Shown: piece by piece, positions 7,901-15,895 of the stretch
How the letters are laid out: the number at the start of each line of letters is the position of its first letter
Position numbering within the stretch: position 1 is the stretch's first letter
Source: DASXIW01 sp036497785
GTDB lineage: Bacteria > Pseudomonadota > Alphaproteobacteria > Acetobacterales > Acetobacteraceae
Assembly: GCA_036497785.1 (NCBI GenBank)
Contig: DASXIW010000070.1
Span: 1 to 32,445 of the forward strand
Length of the DNA: 32,445 nucleotides
Direction: 5' to 3'
Program-made: the position numbers and the translations under genes
Notes under the pieces: model-generated
What the model was told of the DNA's origin: nothing
The model's database searches: none
The model's input: the letters and a program-made list of their open reading frames with translations, nothing else

Positions 7901-9138
7901 TGCTGTCTGCCTTGCGGCGCGCGATGCGCCGGCTTTTCGCCCCTGCCTTCGAAACCCCCTCTCTCGCCTCTCCCCGCCTTGCCACCGCAGGGCTTGCGGT
8001 GCTTGGCCTGTTAGCCGTGGCTGGCTGCGCCCAGCTTCCCGGCGCGCCGGGCGCCACATCTGCGGGAGCCGGTCCGGCGGCAAGTTGGTCCGTGCCCAGC
8101 GGTCCGGGGCCGGCCTTCATTCCGGTCAGCTATAAACAGCTCCCGGGGTGGAATGCCGACCATCTGTCTGACGCCATCCCGGCCTTCTTGGCGGGCTGTG
8201 CGGTGCTGGACGCGAATCCGGGCGCGCCCCTGGGCGGCGAAGGCGAGGCCGCCGCGTTAGGGGGCACGGCCAGGCAATGGCACGCCGCCTGCGATCTGGC
8301 ACGTGCGGTGCCGCCCGGTGACGACATTGCCGCCCGGCATTTCTTCGAAATCGCCTTTCAGGCTTACGGCGTTTCCACCGATGGCAGCGCCACCGGCCTG
8401 TTCACCGGCTATTACGAGCCTGAGGTGGCGGGGTCCCGTGTGCGGACCAGCGTCTACAAATATCCGATCTATCGCCGGCCCCCCGACCTCGTGGGGGATG
8501 GCCGCACGCCCTATCTGACCCGGGTGCAGATCGACCGGGGCGCGCTGGCTCACAGGCATCTGGAGCTGCTGTGGCTGGCGGATCCGGTGGATGTATTCTT
8601 CCTGCAGGTCCAGGGTGCCGGACGTGTGCGCTTGCGGGACGGCCATGTTGTCCGTGTCACCTATGACGGCAAGAATGGCCAGCCTTATGTGCCGATTGGC
8701 CGCGTGCTGGTGGACCGCGGCGAGATGACGATGGACGAAGTGTCGATGCAGAGCATCCGCGCTTGGCTGGCCGCTCATCCCGCGCAGGTGACCGAGCTGT
8801 TGGAACAGAATCCGTCCTTTGTCTTCTTCCGCGAAGTCCATGACGCGACCGCCGATGCCGGAGCGCCCGGATCGCTGGGGGCGCCGCTGTCGCCGGATCG
8901 TTCGCTGGCGGTGGATAAAAGCTTCATTCCGCTCGGCGCGCCGCTGTGGGTCGACACCAAGGACACGCTGGATGGCACGAAGCTGCAGCGTCTGATGGTC
9001 GCGCAGGATCTGGGTGGGGCGATCCGCGGACCGGTGCGGGCCGATATTTTCTTCGGCTGGGGACCTGATGCGGAAGCCCATGCCGGGAAGATGCGTGGGC
9101 AGGGGATGGAATTCCTGCTGCTGCCGAAGGGTGCGTAG
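7900..9138 (+). CDS. mltA: Membrane-bound lytic murein transglycosylase A
   Basis: A 412-residue lipoprotein. The signal peptide ends in LAVAGC, with Cys43 as the lipidated residue. The MltA domain contains GLFTGYYEPEVAGSR, KYPIYRRPPDL, YLTRVQIDRGAL and FFLQVQGAGRVRL. It is followed by the 3D region with LAVDKSFIPLGAPLW, VAQDLGGAIRG and ADIFFGWG, which holds the catalytic aspartates. The enzyme cleaves glycan strands in peptidoglycan, forming 1,6-anhydromuramyl ends, from the inner leaflet of the outer membrane. The start overlaps the timA stop. In many alphaproteobacteria a Smr-domain gene follows mltA; here a DNA methyltransferase does. Confidence 0.95.
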   Translation: MLSALRRAMRRLFAPAFETPSLASPRLATAGLAVLGLLAVAGCAQLPGAPGATSAGAGPAASWSVPSGPGPAFIPVSYKQLPGWNADHLSDAIPAFLAGCAVLDANPGAPLGGEGEAAALGGTARQWHAACDLARAVPPGDDIAARHFFEIAFQAYGVSTDGSATGLFTGYYEPEVAGSRVRTSVYKYPIYRRPPDLVGDGRTPYLTRVQIDRGALAHRHLELLWLADPVDVFFLQVQGAGRVRLRDGHVVRVTYDGKNGQPYVPIGRVLVDRGEMTMDEVSMQSIRAWLAAHPAQVTELLEQNPSFVFFREVHDATADAGAPGSLGAPLSPDRSLAVDKSFIPLGAPLWVDTKDTLDGTKLQRLMVAQDLGGAIRGPVRADIFFGWGPDAEAHAGKMRGQGMEFLLLPKGA

Positions 9139-9982
9139 AAATCAAGGCCAGGGCGCTGCCCTGGCTTCCCCCAAGGCCAAGGCCAAGGCCCCAGCCACAG
9201 CTCCATCCCATCCCGTTACCCTGTGCGGGGATTGCCTCGACATGCTGCCGACGCTTACGGAGGCGTCGGTCGATGTTGTGGTGACGTCTCCGCCCTATAA
9301 TCTCGACCTGCGATACAAGCGCTATCAGGATAGCCGCCAGGAAGACGACTATCTCGACTGGATGGTCTCGGTGGCCGCGGCGCTTCGTCGTGTCATGAAG
9401 CCGGACGGGTCGTTCTTCCTCAATATCTCCGGCTCGTCTTCCCGCCCCTGGCTGCCCTTCGAACTGATCGTCCGGCTGCGGCCGCTATTCGTGCTGCAGA
9501 ACCACATCACCTGGATCAAATCGATCGCGACCGGCACGGACTCGGTCGGCCATTACAAGCCGGTGGGCGGCCAGCGGTTTCTGAATCATGCGCACGAGCA
9601 CATCTTCCACCTCACGCTGGACGGCGCGGTGCAGCTGGATCGCCTGAGCATCGGCGTTCCGTTCAAGGACAAGTCCAACATCGCCCGTCGCGGCCATGCG
9701 CACGACCTGCGCTGCCGGGGCAATACCTGGTTCATTCCCTATGCCACCGTGCGGAGCAAGGCGGCGAAATTTCATCATCCCGGTACGTTTCCGGTGGATC
9801 TGCCGCGTTGGTGCATCCGGCTGCACGGCAGGCGCGATGCGCTGGTGCTGGACCCGTTCATGGGCACGGGGACGACTTTGGTTGCGGCGATGCGCGAGGG
9901 GGCGCGTGGCATCGGCATCGACATGGATCCGGACTACGTGGCGATCGCCCGCGAACGGGTTGCCGCCGAGAACGGCGGGTAG
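9131..9982 (+). CDS. Orphan site-specific DNA methyltransferase (beta-class order)
   Basis: The catalytic motif IV, T-S-P-P-Y-N at about residues 52-57, precedes motif I, DPFMGTGTT at about 241-249, which is the beta-class arrangement of N4-cytosine/N6-adenine amino methyltransferases. The opening CGDCLDMLP and the later GIGIDMDPDYVAIARER (AdoMet-pocket acidic region) also fit. The SPPY form is common among N4-cytosine enzymes but does not settle the base. There is no restriction gene nearby and no RAMA domain as in CcrM. No in-frame ATG suits; GTG at 9131 overlaps the mltA stop by 8 bases and gives about 283 residues. An alternative is the ATG at 9068 inside mltA. The N-terminus holds an AKAKAPA linker. 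Confidence 0.85.
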   Translation: MRRNQGQGAALASPKAKAKAPATAPSHPVTLCGDCLDMLPTLTEASVDVVVTSPPYNLDLRYKRYQDSRQEDDYLDWMVSVAAALRRVMKPDGSFFLNISGSSSRPWLPFELIVRLRPLFVLQNHITWIKSIATGTDSVGHYKPVGGQRFLNHAHEHIFHLTLDGAVQLDRLSIGVPFKDKSNIARRGHAHDLRCRGNTWFIPYATVRSKAAKFHHPGTFPVDLPRWCIRLHGRRDALVLDPFMGTGTTLVAAMREGARGIGIDMDPDYVAIARERVAAENGG

Positions 9983-10048
9983 TGGGTGGATTCAGCCCGA
10001 CCGGAGACTGTCTGGCTGATAAAGCTCCTCTAAACGCTCCGCCTCGGG

Positions 10049-11149
10049 TTATTTCAGGATGATCTCGACGCGACGATTCTGAGGCTCGCGGACGCCATCG
10101 GCCGTCGAGATCAGCGGGTTGGTTTCGCCGAAGCCCCGGGTGGTGATTTCCGCCTGCGGGACGTCGTCCTTGACGAGTTCCGCCGCGACGCTGTCGGCGC
10201 GGCGGATCGACAGGGCCCGATTGTAGGCGGGCTTGCCGGACCGGTCGGTGTAGCCGTTCACCTCGATCCGCGTGGTCTGCACATGGGTCGAGGCGCTGGC
10301 GGCTTCGGCGACGATTTGCCGGACGCGTAGCGCCAGCTCGGCGCGATCCCAGTCGAAGAACACCAGATGGGTTCGAGTGGGCGCCGCCGCTGCGGCCGGC
10401 ACGGGCGGGAGAGGCGTGGGTGGCGGCGGGACTGGCGTTCCGAATGCGTAGCGGAGGCCGACAAGGAGCTGGTTGTTGATCGTGTTGGTGAACGCGGCGT
10501 CTTCGCCGACCTGGTGACCATCCACAAAGATGCGGCAGCCGCGTGAACTTCTCGGGTATTCGAGATTGCCGGGAATTCCCATGAAGCGGTATTCGGCGGT
10601 CAGTGATAACCCCGGCGCGAAAGATAGCGGGTAGCTGAGGCCGGCGATCGCCTGATAGGCGAAATTTCCGTCATTCTGGGTTCCCGTATTGCCCAGCAGG
10701 AAGCCGTTCGCGGCTGATCGGACATTGTTGAGCTGGACGTCCTGATACCCCACGCCGACGCCGAGATAGGGGAAGACGGGCAGATGCACTTCGAAATCGT
10801 AGAACGCGTTGAGGAAGCCGCCGAATTGCCGCTCCGAGCCGGCGGCATAGCCGGGGACGGGAAGATTTACGCCATCGACGTTGTTATTCAGATAGTCGCC
10901 CTGGACCTCGACCCGCAGGCCGTTCCCGAAGCCATAGCCGATGCTGGCGGTCAGGCCGAAGCCGGGGTCGAAACTCTATGAGCGCCCGGTCACCGAGGAA
11001 TAGGCGGAGGGAACGACCTTCTGGTTTTCCATGAAATTCGCGCCAACGCTGCCGCCGACATACATGCCGCTGACGGGCTGAGCCCGCGCCGCCAACGGCA
11101 ATGCAAGAAAGATCGGGGCGGCAAGTACGTTGCGCAATCGTAATTGCAA
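10049..11149 (-). pseudogene. OmpA-family outer membrane protein gene interrupted by an in-frame amber codon
   Basis: Read on the - strand from a TTG at 11149, the frame gives a signal peptide (VLAAPIFLALPLAARAQ) and the start of a beta-barrel (SGMYVGGSVGANFMENQ). An in-frame TAG follows at 10978-10976 after SSVTGRS. The same frame then continues without a shift through SFDPGFGLTASIGYGFGNG and the rest of the barrel. A proline-rich hinge and a complete OmpA C-terminal peptidoglycan-binding domain follow (VNGYTDRSGKPAYNRALSIR...GFGETNPL...NRRVEIILK). The conceptual product is about 365 residues. No ATG lies between the TAG and the barrel core; GTG at 10789 is the first obvious restart and would lack a signal peptide. 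The gene is therefore probably inactive unless the TAG is a sequencing error or is read through. Confidence 0.8.
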
Positions 11150-11419
11150 AACACCCAGTCTCCCATTGTGCCGATTGGCGACGTTGATTGGTTAGCCCGA
11201 TGCCGGAACGATCTGGTGTCGGACAACAGGCGCTTTCTGTTTGCCAAATAGTTCGTTGCAATACAGCACAGATTTGGAGGTCGTACGGAGAGCGTAACCT
11301 GCCCGCGTGGCTAGGCACAGTTGAGGCCATGCAACGGGACCGTCGCCGGCATTCGCGGGGGGCATTTTCTGGTCGAGTACTGATTGCTCCAAACTGCGGG
11401 ACCGGGCAGAGTGTCGAGC

Positions 11420-12118
11420 ATGGAACAAGCCAGTTCCGAAATTCTCCGCTTGCCCGGCGGTCCGGCCCGGGTGGAATGGCGCCGCAGCCGGCGGGCGCAG
11501 CGCGTGAGCCTGCGGATCGATCCGCGCGGCGGGCTGGTGGTGGTGACGTTGCCGCCCCGTGCGGCCCGAACCGCGGGCGTGGCCCTGTTGATGGATCATG
11601 CGGCCTGGGTGGCCGAAAGGCTGGCGGCGCTGCCTGGCCATATACCGTTTCGGAACGGCGCGAAGGTGCCCCTGCATGGCCGCACGCATCGCATCCGGCA
11701 TGTCGCCGGCCCGGCGACAGTGCGGCTCGAAGGCCGGGAGATCCTGGTCGGCGGCGAGGCCGATTCCGTGCAGCGCCGCGTCAGCGAATTCCTGCATGCC
11801 GAGGCGCGTCATCGCTTTGCCGGTCTGGTGGCGGAGAAGGCGGCGGTGCTGGATCTGCGGCCGCGCCGGGTGGTGGTTAAGGATACCCGCAGCCGCTGGG
11901 GCAGCTGCGCCGCCGACCGCACGCTATCTTTCAGTTGGCGGCTGGTGATGGCGCCATGCTTCGTGCAGGACTACGTGGCCGCGCATGAGGTGGCCCATAT
12001 GCGGCATATGAACCATGGCAGCCGGTTTTGGGCGCTGGTCGAATTCTTGACCCCGCATCGCCAGGCAGCGTTTGAATGGCTGCGCGACGCGGGGGCGGGA
12101 TTGTTGCGAATCGGTTGA
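11420..12118 (+). CDS. YgjP/SprT-like M48-type metallopeptidase
   Basis: A 232-residue protein starting MEQASSEILRLPG. It has the family's SRRAQRVSLRID opening, DTRSRWGSCAADRTLSFSW in the middle and a zinc site HEVAHMRHMNHGSRFW, with His189, Glu190 and His193 and probably His199 as third ligand. This is the YgjP-like (formerly DUF45) metal-dependent hydrolase family, whose substrates are poorly known. It has no signal peptide or membrane segment and is likely cytoplasmic. The 270-base spacer to the divergent ompA-like gene holds nothing I can name. I chose the ATG at 11420 over one 12 codons upstream because conserved sequence begins after it. It converges on the penicillin-binding protein gene. 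Confidence 0.85.
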   Translation: MEQASSEILRLPGGPARVEWRRSRRAQRVSLRIDPRGGLVVVTLPPRAARTAGVALLMDHAAWVAERLAALPGHIPFRNGAKVPLHGRTHRIRHVAGPATVRLEGREILVGGEADSVQRRVSEFLHAEARHRFAGLVAEKAAVLDLRPRRVVVKDTRSRWGSCAADRTLSFSWRLVMAPCFVQDYVAAHEVAHMRHMNHGSRFWALVEFLTPHRQAAFEWLRDAGAGLLRIG

Positions 12119-12144
12119 CACCGCTGTCCGGAGCCAACCGCGGG

Positions 12145-14001
12145 TCAGCTGGCGGGAAGGTCCACCGCGATGCCGTGGAACAACCGGGCGGGCAGGCTGC
12201 CACCCGTGACGTCCTTCATCGGCTGATTGTCGTCATTGCCCATCCAGACGCCGATGATCGTGCCGCCGGTCGACCCGATGAACCAGGCGTCGCGGTAATC
12301 CTGAGTGGTGCCGGTCTTGCCGGCCACCAGGCGGCCGGGGATTGCGGCGGCCCTGCCGCTGCCGCGCGACACCACGGCGGCCATCATGCGCACCATCATG
12401 GCCGCAAGGTCGGGATTGACCACGGGCGTGGGAGCCGGGTGGTTCAACGCAAGCTGCCGGCCGTCCGCGACGACTTCATCGAGCCCGTTCGGGGCGACCT
12501 TGAAGCCGCCATTGAAGAAGCTGCTGTAGGCGCCCGCCATTTCCAACAGCCCCACCCCGCCGGTGCCGAGCGCCAGCGAGGCGTTGTCCGGCAGGGTGTC
12601 GGTGATGCCCAGGCGGTGCGCGACCTCAGCCACGACGCGGGGACCGCCCGCCTGGAGCAGCAGCCGGACCGAGGCCGTGTTGATCGAGTCCGCGAGCGCT
12701 TCCTCTAGCGTGATCTCACCGCGGTAGGTCCGCTCGAAATCGGAAGGACTCCAGTCGCCGATGCGGATGGGGGCGTCCAGCACCATGTCATCGGGCCGGG
12801 CGCCCTTCTCCAGGGCCGCGAGCCAGACGAAGGGCTTGAAGGACGAGCCGGGCTGGCGGCGGGACAGCACGGCGCGGTTGTACGGGCTGTCGTGATAATC
12901 CCGGCCCCCGGCCATGGCGCGCACGGCGCCGGTGGCGGCATCCACCACCACCACCGCCGCCTGTCCCACATTCGCGCGCGCGCCCGGGCCGTCCAATATG
13001 GCGGTCAGCTTCGCTTCCACCGTCGCCTGCAGGCGCAGATCGAGCGTGGTGTGCAGCACGGCATCCGCGCCCGTGGGCAGCAGGGCTTCCGCCTGATCGG
13101 CGGTCCAGTCCGCGAACCAGCCGGCCGCTGTGGCGGGGCGTGGGGGAAAGGTGATCTGGGCGGCGGCGGCCTGTGCCTGTTGCGGCGTGATCGCGCCGGT
13201 CTCGGCCATGGCGGCCAGCACTTCGTGGCCACGCGCGGCGGCGGCGCCGGGGTCGACGCGGGGTGAAAAACGGCTGGGGGAGCGGGGCAGGCCGGCGATG
13301 ACCGCCGCCTGCCACAGATTCACATGGCGGGCGGAGACGCCGAAATACAGCTTCGCCGCAGCGTCCACGCCCCAGGCGCCCGAGCCGAGATAGACGCGAT
13401 TCAACCAAATCTCGAGGATTTCCCGCTTGGTGAAGGTGTGTTCCAGCCAGAGCGTGAGCAACACTTCCTGCACCTTGCGGCGAAAGGTGCGGGCGTTCGT
13501 CAGAAACAGGTTTTTCGCGACCTGCTGGGTGATGGTCGAGCCACCCTGCACCAGCCGGCCGGCGCGGAGATTGACCATCGCCGCGCGCAATATGCCGATG
13601 ATGTCGATACCGTAATGTGAGTAGAAGCGCCGGTCCTCCACGGCCACGGCGGCAGCAGGCAGGTAGGATGGCATGTCGGAAAGCCGAAGCGGCTCACCGA
13701 CCACGTCGCCGAAATTGGCGAAAATCTGGCCGGACCGGTCCTCAAGCGTCAGGCTCGGGCGTCGTGCCGCGTCGAGTGCGGCTTCCGGGCGCGGAAGATC
13801 CCACGCGAACCAGAGCAGGCCCAACCCACCGGCCAGCACGCCCCACACGCCGAGGATGAGCATCCATTTGGCAAGGCGCCATCGCCAGCGCCGCCGTCGG
13901 GGCGCCGGCGGCTGGGGCGGTGACGATCTGGGCGGGCGAGCGGGAATCGGCGCGGTGATGCGCCGGCGTTCGTCGCTCGCGATCTGGGGGGCGCGATACA
14001 T
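12145..14001 (-). CDS. Class A penicillin-binding protein (PBP1A-type)
   Basis: A 618-residue bifunctional peptidoglycan synthase. The N-terminal tail is rich in Pro and Arg and cytoplasmic, followed by a membrane segment at about 44-66. The glycosyltransferase domain carries AVEDRRFYSHYGID with catalytic Glu122, then QGGSTITQQVAKNLFL, RKVQEVLLTLWLE and EIWLNRVYLGSGAWG. The transpeptidase domain has S-S-F-K with Ser386 and Lys389, SIN in ADSINTAS, and KTGTT with Lys562. Thus all catalytic motifs are present. It polymerises glycan strands from lipid II and crosslinks stem peptides. At 618 residues it is shorter than E. coli PBP1A and lacks a long C-terminal extension. It lies 44 bases downstream of the UbiH-like gene on the same strand. 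Confidence 0.94.
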   Translation of the reverse strand: MYRAPQIASDERRRITAPIPARPPRSSPPQPPAPRRRRWRWRLAKWMLILGVWGVLAGGLGLLWFAWDLPRPEAALDAARRPSLTLEDRSGQIFANFGDVVGEPLRLSDMPSYLPAAAVAVEDRRFYSHYGIDIIGILRAAMVNLRAGRLVQGGSTITQQVAKNLFLTNARTFRRKVQEVLLTLWLEHTFTKREILEIWLNRVYLGSGAWGVDAAAKLYFGVSARHVNLWQAAVIAGLPRSPSRFSPRVDPGAAAARGHEVLAAMAETGAITPQQAQAAAAQITFPPRPATAAGWFADWTADQAEALLPTGADAVLHTTLDLRLQATVEAKLTAILDGPGARANVGQAAVVVVDAATGAVRAMAGGRDYHDSPYNRAVLSRRQPGSSFKPFVWLAALEKGARPDDMVLDAPIRIGDWSPSDFERTYRGEITLEEALADSINTASVRLLLQAGGPRVVAEVAHRLGITDTLPDNASLALGTGGVGLLEMAGAYSSFFNGGFKVAPNGLDEVVADGRQLALNHPAPTPVVNPDLAAMMVRMMAAVVSRGSGRAAAIPGRLVAGKTGTTQDYRDAWFIGSTGGTIIGVWMGNDDNQPMKDVTGGSLPARLFHGIAVDLPAS

Positions 14002-14045
14002 GGCGCGCGGTATGTCTCGTGATTATCGCTGTCGCAATATGGCGG

Positions 14046-15272
14046 TCAGGCGAGGGGGATGCCCATGGCGCGGCGCATGAACACGCGCTTCAGCTTCGGC
14101 AGCCGATGAACAGCGCCTATTCCCAGGCCGCGCGCCAGCCGCAGCGCCGGATTGTCGGTGCTGAACAGCCGGTCCAGCGCGTCGGTGGCCGCCAGCATCA
14201 GCATGTTGTCCGGACGGCGTTGTACCTGATAGCGCGCGAGCAGGCTGGCGGCGCCGACATCGGTGCCGGCGTGTGCCGCGCCGATGACCAGGTCGGCCAG
14301 CACGCCGATGTCGCGGAAGCCGAGATTGAGGCCCTGGCCGGCGATCGGGTGGATGCCGTGCGCGGCGTCTCCGGCCAAGGCGAGGCGTGTATCGACGTAG
14401 CGGTGCACCACCATGGCGGATAGCGGATAGCTCCAGCGTCGGCCCAGGAGCCTGACCGCGCCGAGATGGTCGCCCATGCGGCGCGCGAGTTCGCGCGTGA
14501 ACGCGCCGTCGTCCAGCCGCAGCAGGCGTTCGGCGGTGGCGGTTCGTTCCGTCCAGACGATGGCCGACAGGTTCGGTGCGCCCTCCGTACCCGCCATGGG
14601 AAGTTGGGCGAATGGCCCGGCGGGGAGAAAATGCTCCAGCGCGCAGCAATTATGCGGCAGGTCGTGGGCGATGGCGCAGACGATGCCGGTCTGGCCATAG
14701 GGCAGATTGGTGACGCGAATGCCGGCCTGGTCGCGCAATGGGCTGCGGCGGCCTTCGGCGGCGATCACGAGGCGGCAGGAAATGGTGGGGCCACCCGCGA
14801 TGTGCACCAGGGCGCCGTCTTCATGGCGTTCCACTTGCGCTTGCGCGGGCGCGAAGACCCGCAGCGCCGGCAATTCGTTCAGCGTCGTGTTCAGGGCCAT
14901 GCGCAGGCTGCGGGCCTCGACCATCCAGCCGAAGGCGCCCGTTTCCAGATTGTCAGCTGCTTCCCGGGAATCAAAATGCAGGAAGAGGCGGGAGGCCGGG
15001 CGGCCGACGCGGCCATCGGAGACGCGAATGTCGTGGATTGGGCCAGGGGCGAAGGGCAGGCGATCCCACAGCCGGGCCTTCTCCAGCTCCTCACGCGAGC
15101 CGGCGGCGATGGCGTAGGCGCGGCCATCGAAGTCCGGGTGTTCCATCGGCGGCAAGGGGGCGCGATCGACCACCGCGGTGGCGATTCCAGCGCTGGCGAG
15201 ACGACAGGCCAGGGTGCCGCCGACAGGTCCGGCCCCCACCACGCAGACATCGGCTTCGATCATCTTGGACAT
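14046..15272 (-). CDS. ubiH: UbiH/UbiF-family FAD-dependent monooxygenase (ubiquinone ring hydroxylase)
   Basis: A 408-residue flavoprotein. The N-terminal dinucleotide fold has VVGAGPVGGTLACRLA, the middle has VIAAEGRRSPLRDQAG (DG-type motif), and the second FAD motif is LAGDAAHGIHPIAGQGLNLG. These match class A flavin hydroxylases of ubiquinone biosynthesis, which hydroxylate positions on the polyprenyl-phenol ring. UbiH, UbiF and the promiscuous UbiL/UbiM cannot be told apart here, so the symbol is a best guess. The ATG at 15272 has GCAGGA 7 bases upstream; a longer reading from 15335 adds non-conserved residues. The spacer to divergent glnK carries a dyad and a sigma-54-like promoter. Confidence 0.88.
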   Translation of the reverse strand: MSKMIEADVCVVGAGPVGGTLACRLASAGIATAVVDRAPLPPMEHPDFDGRAYAIAAGSREELEKARLWDRLPFAPGPIHDIRVSDGRVGRPASRLFLHFDSREAADNLETGAFGWMVEARSLRMALNTTLNELPALRVFAPAQAQVERHEDGALVHIAGGPTISCRLVIAAEGRRSPLRDQAGIRVTNLPYGQTGIVCAIAHDLPHNCCALEHFLPAGPFAQLPMAGTEGAPNLSAIVWTERTATAERLLRLDDGAFTRELARRMGDHLGAVRLLGRRWSYPLSAMVVHRYVDTRLALAGDAAHGIHPIAGQGLNLGFRDIGVLADLVIGAAHAGTDVGAASLLARYQVQRRPDNMLMLAATDALDRLFSTDNPALRLARGLGIGAVHRLPKLKRVFMRRAMGIPLA

Positions 15273-15363
15273 ACCTGATCCTGCCCGGATTTCGCGACAG
15301 AGGGAATGGCGGTCATGAAGCGGGCAATCGGGCAAATATTCGCTTCAGGCGGGCACATATAGG

Positions 15364-15382
15364 ATGCCTATAAATTAGGCAT
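15364..15382. promoter_or_regulatory. Operator-like dyad in the ubiH-glnK spacer
   Basis: ATGCCTA and TAGGCAT form perfect 7-bp arms around TAAAT. The site is about 50 bases upstream of the sigma-54-like element. It does not resemble the usual NtrC site (TGCAC...GTGCA). A regulator is not identifiable. Confidence 0.4.
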
Positions 15383-15431
15383 AGGGGAGAAAGTCCCGGA
15401 GGAAAAGCTCCGCCACGGGGTGAATCGGCTG

Positions 15432-15447
15432 CGGCACGGTTTTTGTT
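15432..15447 (+). promoter_or_regulatory. Sigma-54-type promoter candidate for glnK-amtB
   Basis: CGGCACGGTTTTTGTT aligns with TGGCACG-N4-TTGCW at all but two positions, and keeps the -24 GG and the GGCACG block. The -12 element reads TTGTT instead of TTGCT, which weakens it. It lies 85 bases before the glnK ATG. Sigma-54/NtrC control of glnK-amtB is the rule in proteobacteria, so context supports the call. Confidence 0.55.
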
Positions 15448-15531
15448 AGGGCTTTGTCAGGCGTGCGGATGTGGCCGGCACTGGGACCGGCGGCGCGGCA
15501 CGAAAAAGCCAACCGGGGAGCAGGCTCCGAA

Positions 15532-15870
15532 ATGAAACTGATCATGGCCATCATCAAACCCTTCAAGCTGGACGATGTCCGCGAGGCGCTGACGCCGCTG
15601 GGCGTGCAGGGGCTGACCGTGTCCGAGGTGAAGGGCTTCGGCCGGCAGAAGGGGCAGACCGAAATCTATCGCGGGGCGGAATACCACGTGAATTTTCTGC
15701 CAAAGGTGAAGATCGAGGTTGTCGTGTCATCCGACCTCGCCGAGCAGGTGGTCGAGGCCATTATGAAATCCGCCCATACCGGCAAGATCGGCGACGGCAA
15801 GATTTTTGTGCTCGACATCGAACGGGCTGTGCGGATCCGCACCGGCGAACTCGACAGCGAAGCATTGTAA
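15532..15870 (+). CDS. glnK: Nitrogen regulatory PII protein
   Basis: A 112-residue PII protein starting MKLIMAIIKPFKLDDVREAL. The T-loop carries EIYRGAEY with Tyr51, the site uridylylated by GlnD. The B-loop region (HTGKIGDGKIFV) and the end VRIRTGE bind ATP/ADP and 2-oxoglutarate. It senses nitrogen status and regulates partners by binding. I use glnK instead of glnB because amtB follows 25 bases downstream, the classic GlnK-AmtB pair; alphaproteobacterial glnB is usually beside glnA. GGGGAG precedes the ATG by 13 bases. A sigma-54-like promoter lies upstream. Confidence 0.95.
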   Translation: MKLIMAIIKPFKLDDVREALTPLGVQGLTVSEVKGFGRQKGQTEIYRGAEYHVNFLPKVKIEVVVSSDLAEQVVEAIMKSAHTGKIGDGKIFVLDIERAVRIRTGELDSEAL

Positions 15871-15895
15871 TAGCCAGAGGAGGAATTTCCACCCA

